Origin: DASYTH01 sp045806965
Lineage (GTDB): Bacteria > Actinomycetota > Actinomycetes > Mycobacteriales > Pseudonocardiaceae
Reading direction: 5' to 3'
Assembly: GCA_045806965.1 (NCBI GenBank)
Contig: JBJMIG010000033.1
Span: 30,480-94,479 of the forward strand
Length of the DNA stretch: 64,000 nucleotides
The notes beneath the pieces were generated by a model, which was not told the DNA's origin, made no database searches, and saw nothing but the letters and a program-made list of their open reading frames with translations. The translations under genes were made by a program, and so were the position numbers. The stretch's first letter is position 1. Each line of letters starts with the position of its first letter. Below, piece after piece: positions 50,621-59,462 of this stretch.

Positions 50621-51322
50621 ATGACGTCACTCGATTCGCCGGCCTTGCCGAGAACGCCGGAAGAGCTCGGCGAACTCCTCCGGAAGATCCAACTTCTTGG
50701 CAACGACACCGATCGCGCCAAGCTCACCGACGAAAATGTCAAGAAATGGGACGGCGATACGCCGGTTTCCTTGCAGGTCATCAAGTCCGGCACGGTCGAA
50801 CTGACAAAACAGTGGACAAAATGGGCCCGAACCATCGGTGGCGGCGCCGCCGCACTGTCCGTTGTCGCCGGCGCCATCGGCGGTTTCGTGCGTGGTCTCG
50901 AGGTGCCCGGCCCGGTGGTCTGCGCGCTGATCGCCACGGGCGGCGCACTGGCCGTGGCAATCGTGGTGAGTATCGCCGTGATCGTCAGTGCCGACCTGCG
51001 GGCCAGGGCCATCGCGACGGTGGCGCGCACCGAGGGCAGAGCCGGTGTCACCGCGGCATTCCTTGGCAGCCGGCTCCCGGTCGCCGACGCCTTCGCCGGC
51101 ACCGCACCGAAATCGGCGGACAATGGTGCGACCGACGCCGCCGAATCAGCGCTGCTGCTCGCCATCGCCAGCCCGTGGACCGTCTGGGTCAACACCAAGG
51201 AACACCCCGGTTCCTCCGCCGCGATCATCGGCGTCAACGGCACCACAAGAGGCCTGCGATTCATCACCGCCAACGACGTGTTGAGCATCGACGAGATCGC
51301 GGCCTGGTCGACGAGAAGCTGA
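50621..51322 (+). CDS. Hypothetical membrane protein
   Basis: A 233-residue protein not assigned to a family. The N-terminal 60 residues are soluble and Lys/Glu-rich. Two hydrophobic segments follow at about residues 75-92 (TIGGGAAALSVVAGAIGGFV) and 98-122 (VVCALIATGGALAVAIVVSIAVIV in part), then a soluble C-terminal part of about 110 residues ending in a predicted mixed alpha/beta region. The ATG has GAGGAG four bases upstream. Codon use looks normal for the window. It ends four bases before the aminotransferase gene on the other strand. Confidence 0.75.
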   Translation: MTSLDSPALPRTPEELGELLRKIQLLGNDTDRAKLTDENVKKWDGDTPVSLQVIKSGTVELTKQWTKWARTIGGGAAALSVVAGAIGGFVRGLEVPGPVVCALIATGGALAVAIVVSIAVIVSADLRARAIATVARTEGRAGVTAAFLGSRLPVADAFAGTAPKSADNGATDAAESALLLAIASPWTVWVNTKEHPGSSAAIIGVNGTTRGLRFITANDVLSIDEIAAWSTRS

Positions 51323-51325
51323 TCC

Positions 51326-52501
51326 TCAGCGCAGCAGCGCGCCCAGTCTGGTGATCCCCTCGGTGAGCCGCTCGTCCGGGAGGCCGGAGAAGCTCAGCCG
51401 GGCGTGGTTGGCCTCCGGGGCGGCGGGAAAGAACGTGGCCCCTGGGACGTAGGCGACCTTCGCCTTGGGCAACGCCTCGTCGCGCATGAACGCGGCGGTG
51501 TCGAACCCGTCGGGAAAGGTGAGCCAGGTGAACAGCCCGCCCCGCGGCGTGGTGTGCCGGACGGTGGCGGGAAAGGTCGCGGCGAGCGCCCGCAGGATCA
51601 GGTCGCGCTTGCGCCGGTAGGCGGCGCGGGCCACCTCGATGTGCGCGTCGATGTCGTACTTGTCCAGGTAGGCCGAGGTGGCCGCCATGTTCAGGGTGCC
51701 GCACTGGGTGTCCGCGGCGAGCTTGAGCAGTTCGAGCTTCTCAAGCACCTCGCGGCTCGCCACGGCCCAGCCCAGCCGCATCCCGGGCGCAAGGATCTTG
51801 GAGAAGCTGCCGAGGTGCAGCACCCGGCCCTCGGTGTCCAGGCTTTTGAGGGTGGGCAGCGGGGCGCCGTCGTAGCGCAGCTCGCGGTACGGCGTGTCCT
51901 CCACGACCAGCAGGTCGTATCGGTTGGCCAGCTCGATGAGCCGGTGCCGGCGAGTCAGGCTCATGGTGATCCCGGTCGGGTTCTGGAAGTCCGGCACGGT
52001 GTAGATCAGCTTGGCCCGTTGCGCACCGGCCAGGACGTGCTCGAGGTGGTCGGTGTCCATGCCGTCGCCGTCGATGCGCACCGGCGCGTAGCCGGGCTCG
52101 AACGGGTTGAACGCGATCAGCGCCCCGAGGAACGTGGGATTCTCGGTGATCACGGTGTCGCCCGGGTCGAGCACCAGCTTGGCCGCCAGGTCGAGGCCCT
52201 GCTGGCCGCCCTGGATGATCAGCACGTCGTCCGCGCCGCAGACCAGCCCGTCCCGGGTGAGCCGGGCCGCGATCTGCTCGCGCAGCACCGGAAGTCCGTT
52301 GGACGGGCAGTACTGGAGGTTCACCGGGTCACCGGCGAGCAGTTCGTCGAACACCTCGTGCAGGTCGGCCATCGGGAACAGCGCGGGGTCCGGATACCCG
52401 CCGCCGAAGGAGATGATCTCGGGGTCCGCGCCGTGCCGGAGCAGGTCCCGGATCGCGGAGGGGGCCACCAGACTCATCCGGCTCGCATACCCCAGATTCA
52501 T
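51326..52501 (-). CDS. PLP-dependent aminotransferase, class I/II (2-aminoadipate/aromatic type)
   Basis: A 391-residue fold-type I enzyme. Seen: GGGYPDPALFP, YCPSNGLPVLREQIA, QGGQQGLDLAAKLV, VPDFQNPTGITMS and the PLP-lysine motif SFSKILAPGMRLGW. The family includes 2-aminoadipate and aromatic aminotransferases. The ATG at 52501 has GAGGAGG four bases upstream; the frame to 52588 is rejected. It is divergent from asnC, so an Lrp/AsnC regulator probably adjusts this gene to an amino acid. Confidence 0.92.
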   Translation of the reverse strand: MNLGYASRMSLVAPSAIRDLLRHGADPEIISFGGGYPDPALFPMADLHEVFDELLAGDPVNLQYCPSNGLPVLREQIAARLTRDGLVCGADDVLIIQGGQQGLDLAAKLVLDPGDTVITENPTFLGALIAFNPFEPGYAPVRIDGDGMDTDHLEHVLAGAQRAKLIYTVPDFQNPTGITMSLTRRHRLIELANRYDLLVVEDTPYRELRYDGAPLPTLKSLDTEGRVLHLGSFSKILAPGMRLGWAVASREVLEKLELLKLAADTQCGTLNMAATSAYLDKYDIDAHIEVARAAYRRKRDLILRALAATFPATVRHTTPRGGLFTWLTFPDGFDTAAFMRDEALPKAKVAYVPGATFFPAAPEANHARLSFSGLPDERLTEGITRLGALLR

Positions 52502-52519
52502 GTGCCCTCCTCGCAATCG

Positions 52520-52563
52520 GATGGCAACAGCCATCTTGCGGCTTACGTTTGCCAGCCTATGAT
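52520..52563. promoter_or_regulatory. Divergent aminotransferase/asnC promoter and palindrome
   Basis: On the + strand -35 TTGCGG (52536-52541) and -10 TATGAT (52558-52563) are 16 bases apart; transcription would start close to the asnC ATG at 52573, giving a leaderless or nearly leaderless mRNA. A perfect inverted repeat GATGGC-AACA-GCCATC (52520-52535) abuts the -35 and lies upstream of the aminotransferase, a likely AsnC site. Confidence 0.6.
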
Positions 52564-52572
52564 GGGTGGCCG

Positions 52573-53121
52573 ATGGCTCAACTGACAAGCGATTCCCACG
52601 ATGGGAGTGGGTTGCCCGTGCCGGTTCCGCCCCGTCTCGATCAGACGGACGTGGCGATCCTGAAGTACCTGGCCGACGACGCCAGGCTGTCCCAGCGCGC
52701 GATCGCCAGGGCGATCGGAATGTCCCCGCCGGCCGTCGCGGACCGGATCAACCGGCTGGAGGCGGTCGGGGTGATCGAGGGCTACCGCGCGCAGCTCAAC
52801 TACGACTTGCTCGGCCGCACCCTGACCGTGGTCGTCGGCATCTCCTCCGAGCGCAGCCACGGGCAGCGTGAGCTGGCGCAACAGGTTCTCAAGATCCCCG
52901 AGGTGGAGCGGGTCGACCTGGTGACCGGCACGGTGGACCTCCAGGTTCGGCTGCGGGTGCGCGACCAGGCCCACCTCAACGAGGTCTACTTCGACAAAGT
53001 GCTCACCCTGCCCGGCATCCGGCACACCGAGACCGCACTGGTGCTCTACGGCTTCACTCCGGACAACTTCGCCGAGCGCGTTCTGACCCACCTGATCACA
53101 CCCACCCAGGAGGAGCGATGA
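52573..53121 (+). CDS. Lrp/AsnC-family transcriptional regulator
   Basis: A 182-residue regulator. The N-terminal helix-turn-helix has LDQTDVAILKYLADDARLSQ (in part), RAIARAIGMSPPAVADRINRLE, and the C-terminal AsnC ligand domain follows. The ATG at 52573 sits at the expected transcription start. Its stop overlaps the start of the cupin gene (ATGA, 53118-53121), so it heads an asnC-cupin-quinone-reductase operon and is divergent from the aminotransferase gene. Confidence 0.92.
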   Translation: MAQLTSDSHDGSGLPVPVPPRLDQTDVAILKYLADDARLSQRAIARAIGMSPPAVADRINRLEAVGVIEGYRAQLNYDLLGRTLTVVVGISSERSHGQRELAQQVLKIPEVERVDLVTGTVDLQVRLRVRDQAHLNEVYFDKVLTLPGIRHTETALVLYGFTPDNFAERVLTHLITPTQEER

Positions 53122-53540
53122 CCAGCACCGACGGCGTCCCGCACTTCAGCACCGAAGCCAAGGGCACGCCGACCGCGCCAGGCCGGTTCGTGAAGGTCGG
53201 CGACGTGGAGCCGATCGAGTTCGTCGAGGGCCTCGAGTTCCGCGCCGTGCTCGGCGAGGACGCGATGGCCAACTTCGTGACGTTCGCGCCGAACACCACC
53301 GCGCCGCTGCACGTACACGAGGAGGAGCAGATCACCATCGTGCTCGACGGCGAGTTCGAGTTCACCCTCGACGGCGAGACCCGCACCATGCGCGCGGGCG
53401 ACGTCGCGGTCATCCCGCCCTGGGTTCCGCACGGTGCGCACACGGTGGACAGCACCTGCTACGAGATCGACGTGTTCACCCCGCCGCGCCGCTCGCTGCT
53501 CGAGCACGCCCGCAAGCAGGTCCCCAACCAGCAGGACTGA
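53118..53540 (+). CDS. Cupin-domain protein
   Basis: A 140-residue single-cupin protein with both motifs: LHVHEEEQITIVLDGE (two His, Glu) and VIPPWVPHGAHTVD (final His). It probably binds a metal and acts as a small dioxygenase or isomerase, or as a ligand sensor. GGAGG lies just before the ATG. The coding sequence is tightly coupled to asnC, and the quinone reductase follows after one base, so the three work together, perhaps on the product of the aminotransferase. Confidence 0.88.
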   Translation: MTSTDGVPHFSTEAKGTPTAPGRFVKVGDVEPIEFVEGLEFRAVLGEDAMANFVTFAPNTTAPLHVHEEEQITIVLDGEFEFTLDGETRTMRAGDVAVIPPWVPHGAHTVDSTCYEIDVFTPPRRSLLEHARKQVPNQQD

Positions 53541-53541
53541 C

Positions 53542-54519
53542 GTGTACGCGATCCAGGTGTCCCGGTTCGGCGCCGAGGACGTGCTCGACTACACCGAGCT
53601 GCCGGTGCCAGAGCCGGCCGAGGGCCAGGTCCGGATTCGGCTGCACGCGGCCGGCGTCAACCCGGCCGACACCTACATCCGCACCGGGCAGTACGCGTTC
53701 TTCCGACCGGAGCCGCCCTACACGCCGGGGTTCGACGGCGCGGGCGTGGTCGACGCGGTCGGTGCCGGCGTGACCTCGGCGGCGCCGGGCGACCGGGTCT
53801 TCGTCAGTGCGCTCGGCACGCCGGGGTTCTCCGGTGCCTACGCGGAGTTCGCCGTCGCCGCCGGGTCCGACGTGCATCCGCTGCCGGCGGAGTTGTCCTA
53901 CGCGCAGGGCGCGGCCGTCGGCGTTCCCGGCGCGACGGCCTGGCGGGCGCTGTTCCAGAAGGGCGGGCTGACCGCGGGCGAGACCGTGCTGATCCACGGT
54001 GCGAGCGGCGGGGTCGGCATCCCGGCCACCCAACTGGCCCGCGACGCCGGGGCGATCGTGATCGGCACCGCGGGCACCCCGGCCGGCACCGACCTGGTCC
54101 GCGCCGCCGGCGCCCACCACGTCCTGAACCACCGCGCGGCCGGTTACCTCGACGACGTCGCCCGGATCACCCGAGGCGAAGGCGTCTCCGTGATCATCGA
54201 GATGCTCGCCGACGTCAACCTGGCCCGCGACTTCGAGGTGCTGGCGATGCGCGGGCGGGTGGTGATCGTCGGCAGCCGGGGCACGCTCGACTTCACGCCC
54301 CGGCTCACCATGCGCACCGAGGCGACCGTGTTCGGCACCGCGCTGTGGAACGCCACCCCGGCCGAGAACGCGGCCGCGCTCGCCGGGGTCTCGGCCAAGC
54401 TCCGCAGCGGCACCCTCGCCCCCGTCGTCGGGGTGGAACTCCCGCTCCGCGAGGCCGCCGAGGCGCACCGCCGGATTCTCGGCTCCGGCGCGCTCGGCAA
54501 GCTCGTCCTCATTCCCTGA
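53542..54519 (+). CDS. NADPH:quinone oxidoreductase (zinc-free MDR family)
   Basis: A 325-residue medium-chain reductase without the zinc-binding cysteines. Seen: GVNPADTYIRTGQY, PGFDGAGVV, and the NADPH motif ETVLIHGASGGVGIPATQLA (in part GASGGVG). The family reduces quinones or enones. The GTG start lies one base after the cupin stop, with GCAGGA upstream. The end overlaps the DUF6292 gene on the opposite strand by 11 bases. Confidence 0.92.
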   Translation: MYAIQVSRFGAEDVLDYTELPVPEPAEGQVRIRLHAAGVNPADTYIRTGQYAFFRPEPPYTPGFDGAGVVDAVGAGVTSAAPGDRVFVSALGTPGFSGAYAEFAVAAGSDVHPLPAELSYAQGAAVGVPGATAWRALFQKGGLTAGETVLIHGASGGVGIPATQLARDAGAIVIGTAGTPAGTDLVRAAGAHHVLNHRAAGYLDDVARITRGEGVSVIIEMLADVNLARDFEVLAMRGRVVIVGSRGTLDFTPRLTMRTEATVFGTALWNATPAENAAALAGVSAKLRSGTLAPVVGVELPLREAAEAHRRILGSGALGKLVLIP

Positions 54520-54958
54520 GGGTCGGAGCGGCCAACGTGGGGTCGCCGCGATCCGCGGATAACCGGCTGCGTCCGCCCAGCCTGGTGAGCAGATCCTCCT
54601 GGCGCCGCCGAACGGGCGGCACGACCTGACCGGGCTGCGTGCCGGCGAGGAAGTCCGCCAGGAAGCGCGCGACCGCCTGCGGCGCGGGCAGCAGGTCGCC
54701 GTCGAGGTAGCACAGCGGGATCAGGTCCACTCCGGAATGCACCTCGAGACCGGCGGCCCAGCCGTTCTCCTCGTGCCACCACAGCGCGAGGTCCTGGTTC
54801 GGGAACAGTGGCAGCCGGCCGTCCACCGGAAGGTAGGCGCACATCGGCCGGTCCGGCTCGACGACGGACGAGTCCGGGCCGAGCCCGCATGCCTCGGCAA
54901 CGTCACGGACATAACGCCGCAAACCCTGCGCGGCGAATCCGTCGAACTCCAGGTCCAT
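54509..54958 (-). CDS. DUF6292-family protein
   Basis: A 149-residue protein. GLRRYVRDVAEACG, AYLPVDGRLPLFPNQDLALWWHEENGW and PAPQAVARFLADFL fit the DUF6292 family of the Pseudonocardiales, whose role is unknown. The ATG at 54958 has GGAGGTG about eight bases upstream. It shares its 3' end with the quinone reductase gene (11-base convergent overlap). Confidence 0.78.
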   Translation of the reverse strand: MDLEFDGFAAQGLRRYVRDVAEACGLGPDSSVVEPDRPMCAYLPVDGRLPLFPNQDLALWWHEENGWAAGLEVHSGVDLIPLCYLDGDLLPAPQAVARFLADFLAGTQPGQVVPPVRRRQEDLLTRLGGRSRLSADRGDPTLAAPTLRE

Positions 54959-55075
54959 GCGCCAGCACCTCCGCTCGCCCGCTCCCCGATCGGGAACTCG
55001 TGACCAGCGCCGGCTGCTTGACGCCATCCGGTACTACCCCGCCGGACCACCGGGCAAACACGGACCACCCAAAGT

Positions 55076-57001
55076 TCACACCTTTCCGACGCCGACACCC
55101 GCCCGTACCAGCGCCGGCACAGTGGTCGGATTGTCCACCGAGTATGGGTAGAAGGTACGAGGCTCGGTGACGGTGCCCGCGACCTCGCAACCACCCGAGC
55201 CGGTGAAGACGTTGTTGCGTTGCACCAGCCGCCCCGGACCGGAGTCGGCGTAACCGCTGGCCGAGTAGCACGGGAAGGCGACGCTTTCGAAGTAGTTGCC
55301 CTCAACCAGAACTCCGGCGTTCATCGTGGACGCCACGCCGTAGAGGGTGTTGGCCCGGAAGTAGTTGTTGTACACGTGCACGGGCTCGCCGAACCGGACG
55401 CGTGGGTGCCGTTGGGTTGAGCCGTCGAAGAAGTTGTGGTGGATGGTGACCTTGAGGTGGCCCGTGTCCTCGGCCGCGTTGCCGTCGGAGTGGCCGATCA
55501 GCATGGTCTTGTCGGTGCCGTGGAACCAGTTCCAGGACACGGTCACGTACTCGGCACCGCGGACGATGTCCACGGAGCCGTCCAGGGCACCGGAGAACTC
55601 GTTGTGGTCGATCCAGATGTGATGGGAGTTCTGGCCGACGTTGACCGAGTCGTCGTCCGCGTTGGTGAACCGGATGTTGCGGACGATCACGTTGAACGAG
55701 CGGTGGAAGTCCAGGCCGCCGCCGGTGATCTCCGCCGTCGTGCCCAAACCGACGACGGTCTTGTTGGGCCGCACGCCCTGCTTGCTCTCGATCGAGATCC
55801 GCCCCTGCACCTGGATGATCAGCGGGCCGACCGTGTCGATGGCGCGGAGCAGTTGGTCGGTCGTGGCAACGGTCACCACCGCGCCGCCCGCGCCACCGGT
55901 GGTTCCGTTCTGGCCCAACGCGTTCACGCTGGCGAAGCCGTCCGGCGCGCTCGCCGCCGCGGCACCGACGGCCGCCTCGGCCGGGGCGACGGTGGCCGGC
56001 GTACCGACCCTGCCGGCCCCGACCCCGGACCGCACGATCGACGGCACGTCGGCCGGGTTGTCGAGGGTGTAGGCGTAGAAGGTGCGGGGCTCGGTCACCG
56101 TTCCGGCGGTCTGCGGCGCACCGGAGTTCTGATAGATGTTGTTGCGCTCCACCAACCTGCCCGGACCGCTCTTCTCGAAGCCGATGAAGGTGGGATGCGC
56201 GACGTTCTGGAAGTAGTTCCCCTCAAGCACAACGCCGGCGTTCATGGTGGACGCGACACCGTACAGGCTGTTGTTGAGGTAGTAATTGTTGAACACATGC
56301 ACCGGGTCGCCGAACCGCACGCGCGGGTGGCGCTGGTCGGTGCCGTCAAAGAAGTTGTGGTGGTAGGTCACCCGCAGATGCCCGACATCCTGGGTGAACG
56401 TGTCCGAATGCCCGAGCAGCGCGGTCTTGCTGTGCTCGTGGAAGTGGTTCCAGGACACGGTGACGAAGTCCGACTGCCGCTTGATGTCCAGTAGGCCGTC
56501 GAAGCCGTTCGAGAAGTCGTTGTGATCGATCCAGACGTGATGCGCGGCGTTCGTCACGCTGACCGAGTCGTCGGAGGCGTTGCTGAACCTCAGGTTGCGC
56601 ACGATCACGTTGTTGCCGGGCCCGGTGGTCGAGCCCATCTGTAGGCCACCGCCCGAGATCTCCGCGGTGGCGCCGACCCCGATGATGCTCTTGTTCGCCA
56701 CCACCGTGATCATGTCATCGAACGTGATGCGGCCGGAGACCAGAATGGTGTACGGCGTGTTCAGTCCGGCGAAGTGCGCGAGGTCGGTCGCGTTGGTCAC
56801 GGTTACCGTCGGACCCGCGGTGCCGCCGGTCGTCCCGTTCTGGCCGAGCGCGTTCACCGCGGCGAATCCCACCGGGGCGTCCGCCACGGACAGGGCCGGC
56901 TCGATCGGGGCCTGACCGGCGGCGGCCTGGACGGGCACCGCGACGGTCAGTGCGGCGACAGCGGTGAGCAGCCGACGTACCCGGGCTGATGTAGATGGCA
57001 T
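55076..57001 (-). CDS. Secreted pectate lyase with two PL1 domains
   Basis: A 641-residue secreted protein. The signal peptide (VRRLLTAVAALTVAVPVQAAA, in part) precedes two PL1 beta-helix domains. Each domain starts with a copy of VNALGQNGTTGG and carries VWIDHNDF or IWIDHNEF, a substrate-binding Asp and the catalytic Arg region RHPRVRFG. Both catalytic sets look intact. A linker rich in Ala, Pro and Glu separates them. The domains differ from each other, so duplication is not recent. It is divergent from a third PL1 gene, an obvious pectin-degradation locus. Confidence 0.93.
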   Translation of the reverse strand: MPSTSARVRRLLTAVAALTVAVPVQAAAGQAPIEPALSVADAPVGFAAVNALGQNGTTGGTAGPTVTVTNATDLAHFAGLNTPYTILVSGRITFDDMITVVANKSIIGVGATAEISGGGLQMGSTTGPGNNVIVRNLRFSNASDDSVSVTNAAHHVWIDHNDFSNGFDGLLDIKRQSDFVTVSWNHFHEHSKTALLGHSDTFTQDVGHLRVTYHHNFFDGTDQRHPRVRFGDPVHVFNNYYLNNSLYGVASTMNAGVVLEGNYFQNVAHPTFIGFEKSGPGRLVERNNIYQNSGAPQTAGTVTEPRTFYAYTLDNPADVPSIVRSGVGAGRVGTPATVAPAEAAVGAAAASAPDGFASVNALGQNGTTGGAGGAVVTVATTDQLLRAIDTVGPLIIQVQGRISIESKQGVRPNKTVVGLGTTAEITGGGLDFHRSFNVIVRNIRFTNADDDSVNVGQNSHHIWIDHNEFSGALDGSVDIVRGAEYVTVSWNWFHGTDKTMLIGHSDGNAAEDTGHLKVTIHHNFFDGSTQRHPRVRFGEPVHVYNNYFRANTLYGVASTMNAGVLVEGNYFESVAFPCYSASGYADSGPGRLVQRNNVFTGSGGCEVAGTVTEPRTFYPYSVDNPTTVPALVRAGVGVGKV

Positions 57002-57024
57002 GTCGCCACTGTCGCCGCGACGAC

Positions 57025-57145
57025 GTGCACGATGCCGGCCACCTCGTGGACGATTCCGGCCAGGGCCAGCAAAGTCCACACGGCGTCCCCGATAGTCCAC
57101 CTGCCTGTCCATACTCTGCACCCGACAGGTGACTTCTGTGTCCAC
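57025..57145. promoter_or_regulatory. Divergent pectate lyase promoter region with GTCCAC boxes
   Basis: The 168-base gap between the two lyase genes holds repeated boxes: GTGGAC at 57046-57051, GTCCAC at 57074-57079, 57095-57100 and 57140-57145, and GTGCAC at 57025. The 57074/57095 pair and the 57025/57046 pair are each 21 bases apart, two helical turns. An inverted repeat CCTGTC (57104-57109) and GACAGG (57124-57129) and a hairpin CTGTG-TC-CACAG (57136-57147) are also present. The pattern suggests binding of a common regulator to both genes. Confidence 0.6.
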
Positions 57146-57169
57146 AGAGGACTGCCGGGAGGCTCCCCC

Positions 57170-58786
57170 ATGTCCGAAACAACAAACAATGGCCGTACGA
57201 TCGGCCGCCGCGGCACGGTGACCGCGATCCTCGCGGCGATCGGCGCCGTGGTGTTCGCGCTGTTCGTCGTCGCCGCTCCGGCCGCCAGGGCCGAGACGTT
57301 GTTCAGCGACAACTTCGAGGACGGCAACCTGGACGGCTGGGCCCGTTCGGGCGGCAGCTGGTCGGTGGTTACCGACGGGACCAGGGCGGCCAGGCAGAGC
57401 AGCACCAGCAGTGACGCCAGAATGCTTGCCGGACAGGCGAGCTGGACCGACTACGCGGTGCAGGCCCGAGCGAAGGCGTTGTCCTTCAACGGATCGGACC
57501 GGTTCATCGCGGTGCTGGCCCGAGCGCAGAGCTCGACCAGCTACTACTACCTGACCCTGCGCAACAGCAACACGGTCCAGCTCAAGAAGTTGGTCGGCGG
57601 TTCGTCCACGACCCTGTTCTCGGCGTCCTTCTCGGTCACCACCGGCACGTTCTACACACTGCGGCTCGAGGTGTCGGCCAGCACGCTGCGCGGATTCGTG
57701 AACGGCAGCCTGGTCGGTAGCGCCACCGACACCCAGTTCGCCGCCGGGCGGGCCGGTTTGGCCACCTTCAACGCCGGCGCCGTCTTCGACGACGTGCTCG
57801 TCGACACGCTGACCGTGACCCCGCCAACCAGTTCGACAACCACGTCGACCACGAACCCACCGCCGCCACCGCCGCCACCGGGTGGGCTGATCGGTTACGC
57901 CACGATCAACGCGCTCGGGCAGAACGGCACCACCGGCGGCGCGGGTGGTCCCACCGTCACCGTGACCACCTCGGCCGCCCTGATCAGCGAGATCGCCGCG
58001 GCCGGGCCGAGGACCATCCAGGTGCAGGGCCTGATCACCGTGGCCGCCGGCATGTACGACGTGGCATCGGACAAGACGATCGTCGGGCTGGGATCGGGTT
58101 CCGGCATCAGCGGCGGCGGGCTGAACGTCGGGCTCGCGATCGACGACAACATCACGGCACCGCCGGCCAACGCGGTGCACAACGTGATCATCCGAAACCT
58201 GATCTTCACCAACGCCAGCGACGACTCGGTCAACGTGCAGATGTTCAGCCACCACGTGTGGATCGACCACAACGAGTTCCGGCCGGCCTTCGACGGTTCA
58301 GTGGACATCAAGCGCGGCTCGGACTTCGCCACGGTGTCCTGGAACCACTTCGTCGGCACCAACAAGACGATGTTGCTCGGCCGCGACGACGGCGACACCG
58401 CGCAGGACAGCGGCCGGCTGCACGTGACCTACCACGACAACTGGTTCGACAACACCACCCAGCGCAACCCGCGCACCCGGTTCGGCAACGTGGTGCACGT
58501 GCTGAACAACTACTACGCCGCGGTCGACGACTACGGGGTCGCGTCCACCATGCAGAGCGCGGTGCTCGTCGAGGGCAACTCCTTCGAGGACACCGAGTCT
58601 CCCTGCGAGCTCGGCCAGGCCAGCTCCCCGGCCGGCGCGCTGCGCGCGGTGAACAATGTGTTCGTCAACTCCGGCACCTGCGCCACCGGCGGCACCGTCG
58701 GCGGCGTGCCCTACTCCTACACCGCGCAAAACCCTGACAACGTCAAGGCGTTGGTCACCGCGGGTGCCGGCGTGGGCCGAATCTAG
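57170..58786 (+). CDS. Secreted pectate lyase with N-terminal jelly-roll domain (PL1)
   Basis: A 538-residue protein. The signal peptide (TVTAILAAIGAVVFALFVVAA) is followed by a laminin-G/DUF1080-like beta-sandwich (ETLFSDNFEDGNLDGW), a Ser/Thr/Pro linker (TSSTTTSTTNPPPPPPPP), and a PL1 catalytic domain with VNALGQNGTTGG-like INALGQNGTTGG, VWIDHNEF and RNPRTRFG (catalytic Arg). The sandwich is probably a carbohydrate-binding module. The ATG has GGGAGG seven bases upstream. It is divergent from the two-domain lyase gene. Confidence 0.93.
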   Translation: MSETTNNGRTIGRRGTVTAILAAIGAVVFALFVVAAPAARAETLFSDNFEDGNLDGWARSGGSWSVVTDGTRAARQSSTSSDARMLAGQASWTDYAVQARAKALSFNGSDRFIAVLARAQSSTSYYYLTLRNSNTVQLKKLVGGSSTTLFSASFSVTTGTFYTLRLEVSASTLRGFVNGSLVGSATDTQFAAGRAGLATFNAGAVFDDVLVDTLTVTPPTSSTTTSTTNPPPPPPPPGGLIGYATINALGQNGTTGGAGGPTVTVTTSAALISEIAAAGPRTIQVQGLITVAAGMYDVASDKTIVGLGSGSGISGGGLNVGLAIDDNITAPPANAVHNVIIRNLIFTNASDDSVNVQMFSHHVWIDHNEFRPAFDGSVDIKRGSDFATVSWNHFVGTNKTMLLGRDDGDTAQDSGRLHVTYHDNWFDNTTQRNPRTRFGNVVHVLNNYYAAVDDYGVASTMQSAVLVEGNSFEDTESPCELGQASSPAGALRAVNNVFVNSGTCATGGTVGGVPYSYTAQNPDNVKALVTAGAGVGRI

Positions 58787-58793
58787 GCATCGC

Positions 58794-59360
58794 TCAGGGG
58801 TTGTTCTGGGCGCTTACCGAGATGGTTTTGGAGACGTTCTTGTTCCCGGCCGGCCAGACGGTGTAGGTGTGCGTCGTCTTGCCCTCGGTGTCGGCGCACG
58901 GGAACGCCAGGGAGAGTTGACCGGCGGCCTCATAGGAGCCGTAGGCCCCGTAGACCTTCGGGTTGTCGACGGCGACCGCGGCACCGGAGGCGCCGGTCAC
59001 CTTCCACTGGATGATCACATCGGTGCCGGGCGCGGAGAAGGGCGCGTCGGGAGTGCCCCGCACCGGACAGGTCGGTTGGCGCGCCACGGACAGGCTCACC
59101 GATGGCGCCGCTGGGCCGGACACCGCGCCGGACACCGGGCCGGCCGATCGGGGGTCCGGAGGCCGGGTGGTAGGAGCCGCGCTGGTCTTCCCGGTGGCCG
59201 GGGTCGTCGGCACGGCGGTGCTTGGCGGGGTGGTCGCGCTCGACCCGGCACTGGTGTTGTTCACGCCGATCCGGGCGCTGGACTCGGCCGTGCCATCGCA
59301 GGCTCCGATCCCGATCAGCAGGGCGAGCCCGACCAACCCGCGCAGCATTCCCGTCCCCAT
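58794..59360 (-). CDS. Hypothetical secreted lipoprotein
   Basis: A 188-residue protein without assigned family. The signal peptide ends in GIGAC, a lipobox-like sequence, and a Ser/Thr/Pro-rich linker of about 70 residues leads to a small C-terminal domain with two Cys (TCPVRGTPDAPFSAPGTDVIIQW in part; FPCADTEGKTTHTY). Such domains are usually beta-sandwiches. The start ATG at 59360 is taken; ATG 59348 is an alternative. It converges on the lyase gene and might share its outside-surface setting, but no link is shown. Confidence 0.7.
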   Translation of the reverse strand: MGTGMLRGLVGLALLIGIGACDGTAESSARIGVNNTSAGSSATTPPSTAVPTTPATGKTSAAPTTRPPDPRSAGPVSGAVSGPAAPSVSLSVARQPTCPVRGTPDAPFSAPGTDVIIQWKVTGASGAAVAVDNPKVYGAYGSYEAAGQLSLAFPCADTEGKTTHTYTVWPAGNKNVSKTISVSAQNNP

Positions 59361-59462
59361 GCCCCAACCACCTCATCCTGTCCGTCCTGCCCTGACTTCT
59401 CGAAGCCGACGCACGATCGTGACGGGGATGGGACGCACGCCACACCGAACCAGCGGCCCGGT

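Noticed and set aside
55076..58270. 1064-residue frame on the minus strand
   Set aside because: Upstream of 57001 it is antisense to the divergent lyase gene and lacks a signal peptide. The signal peptide begins at 57001.
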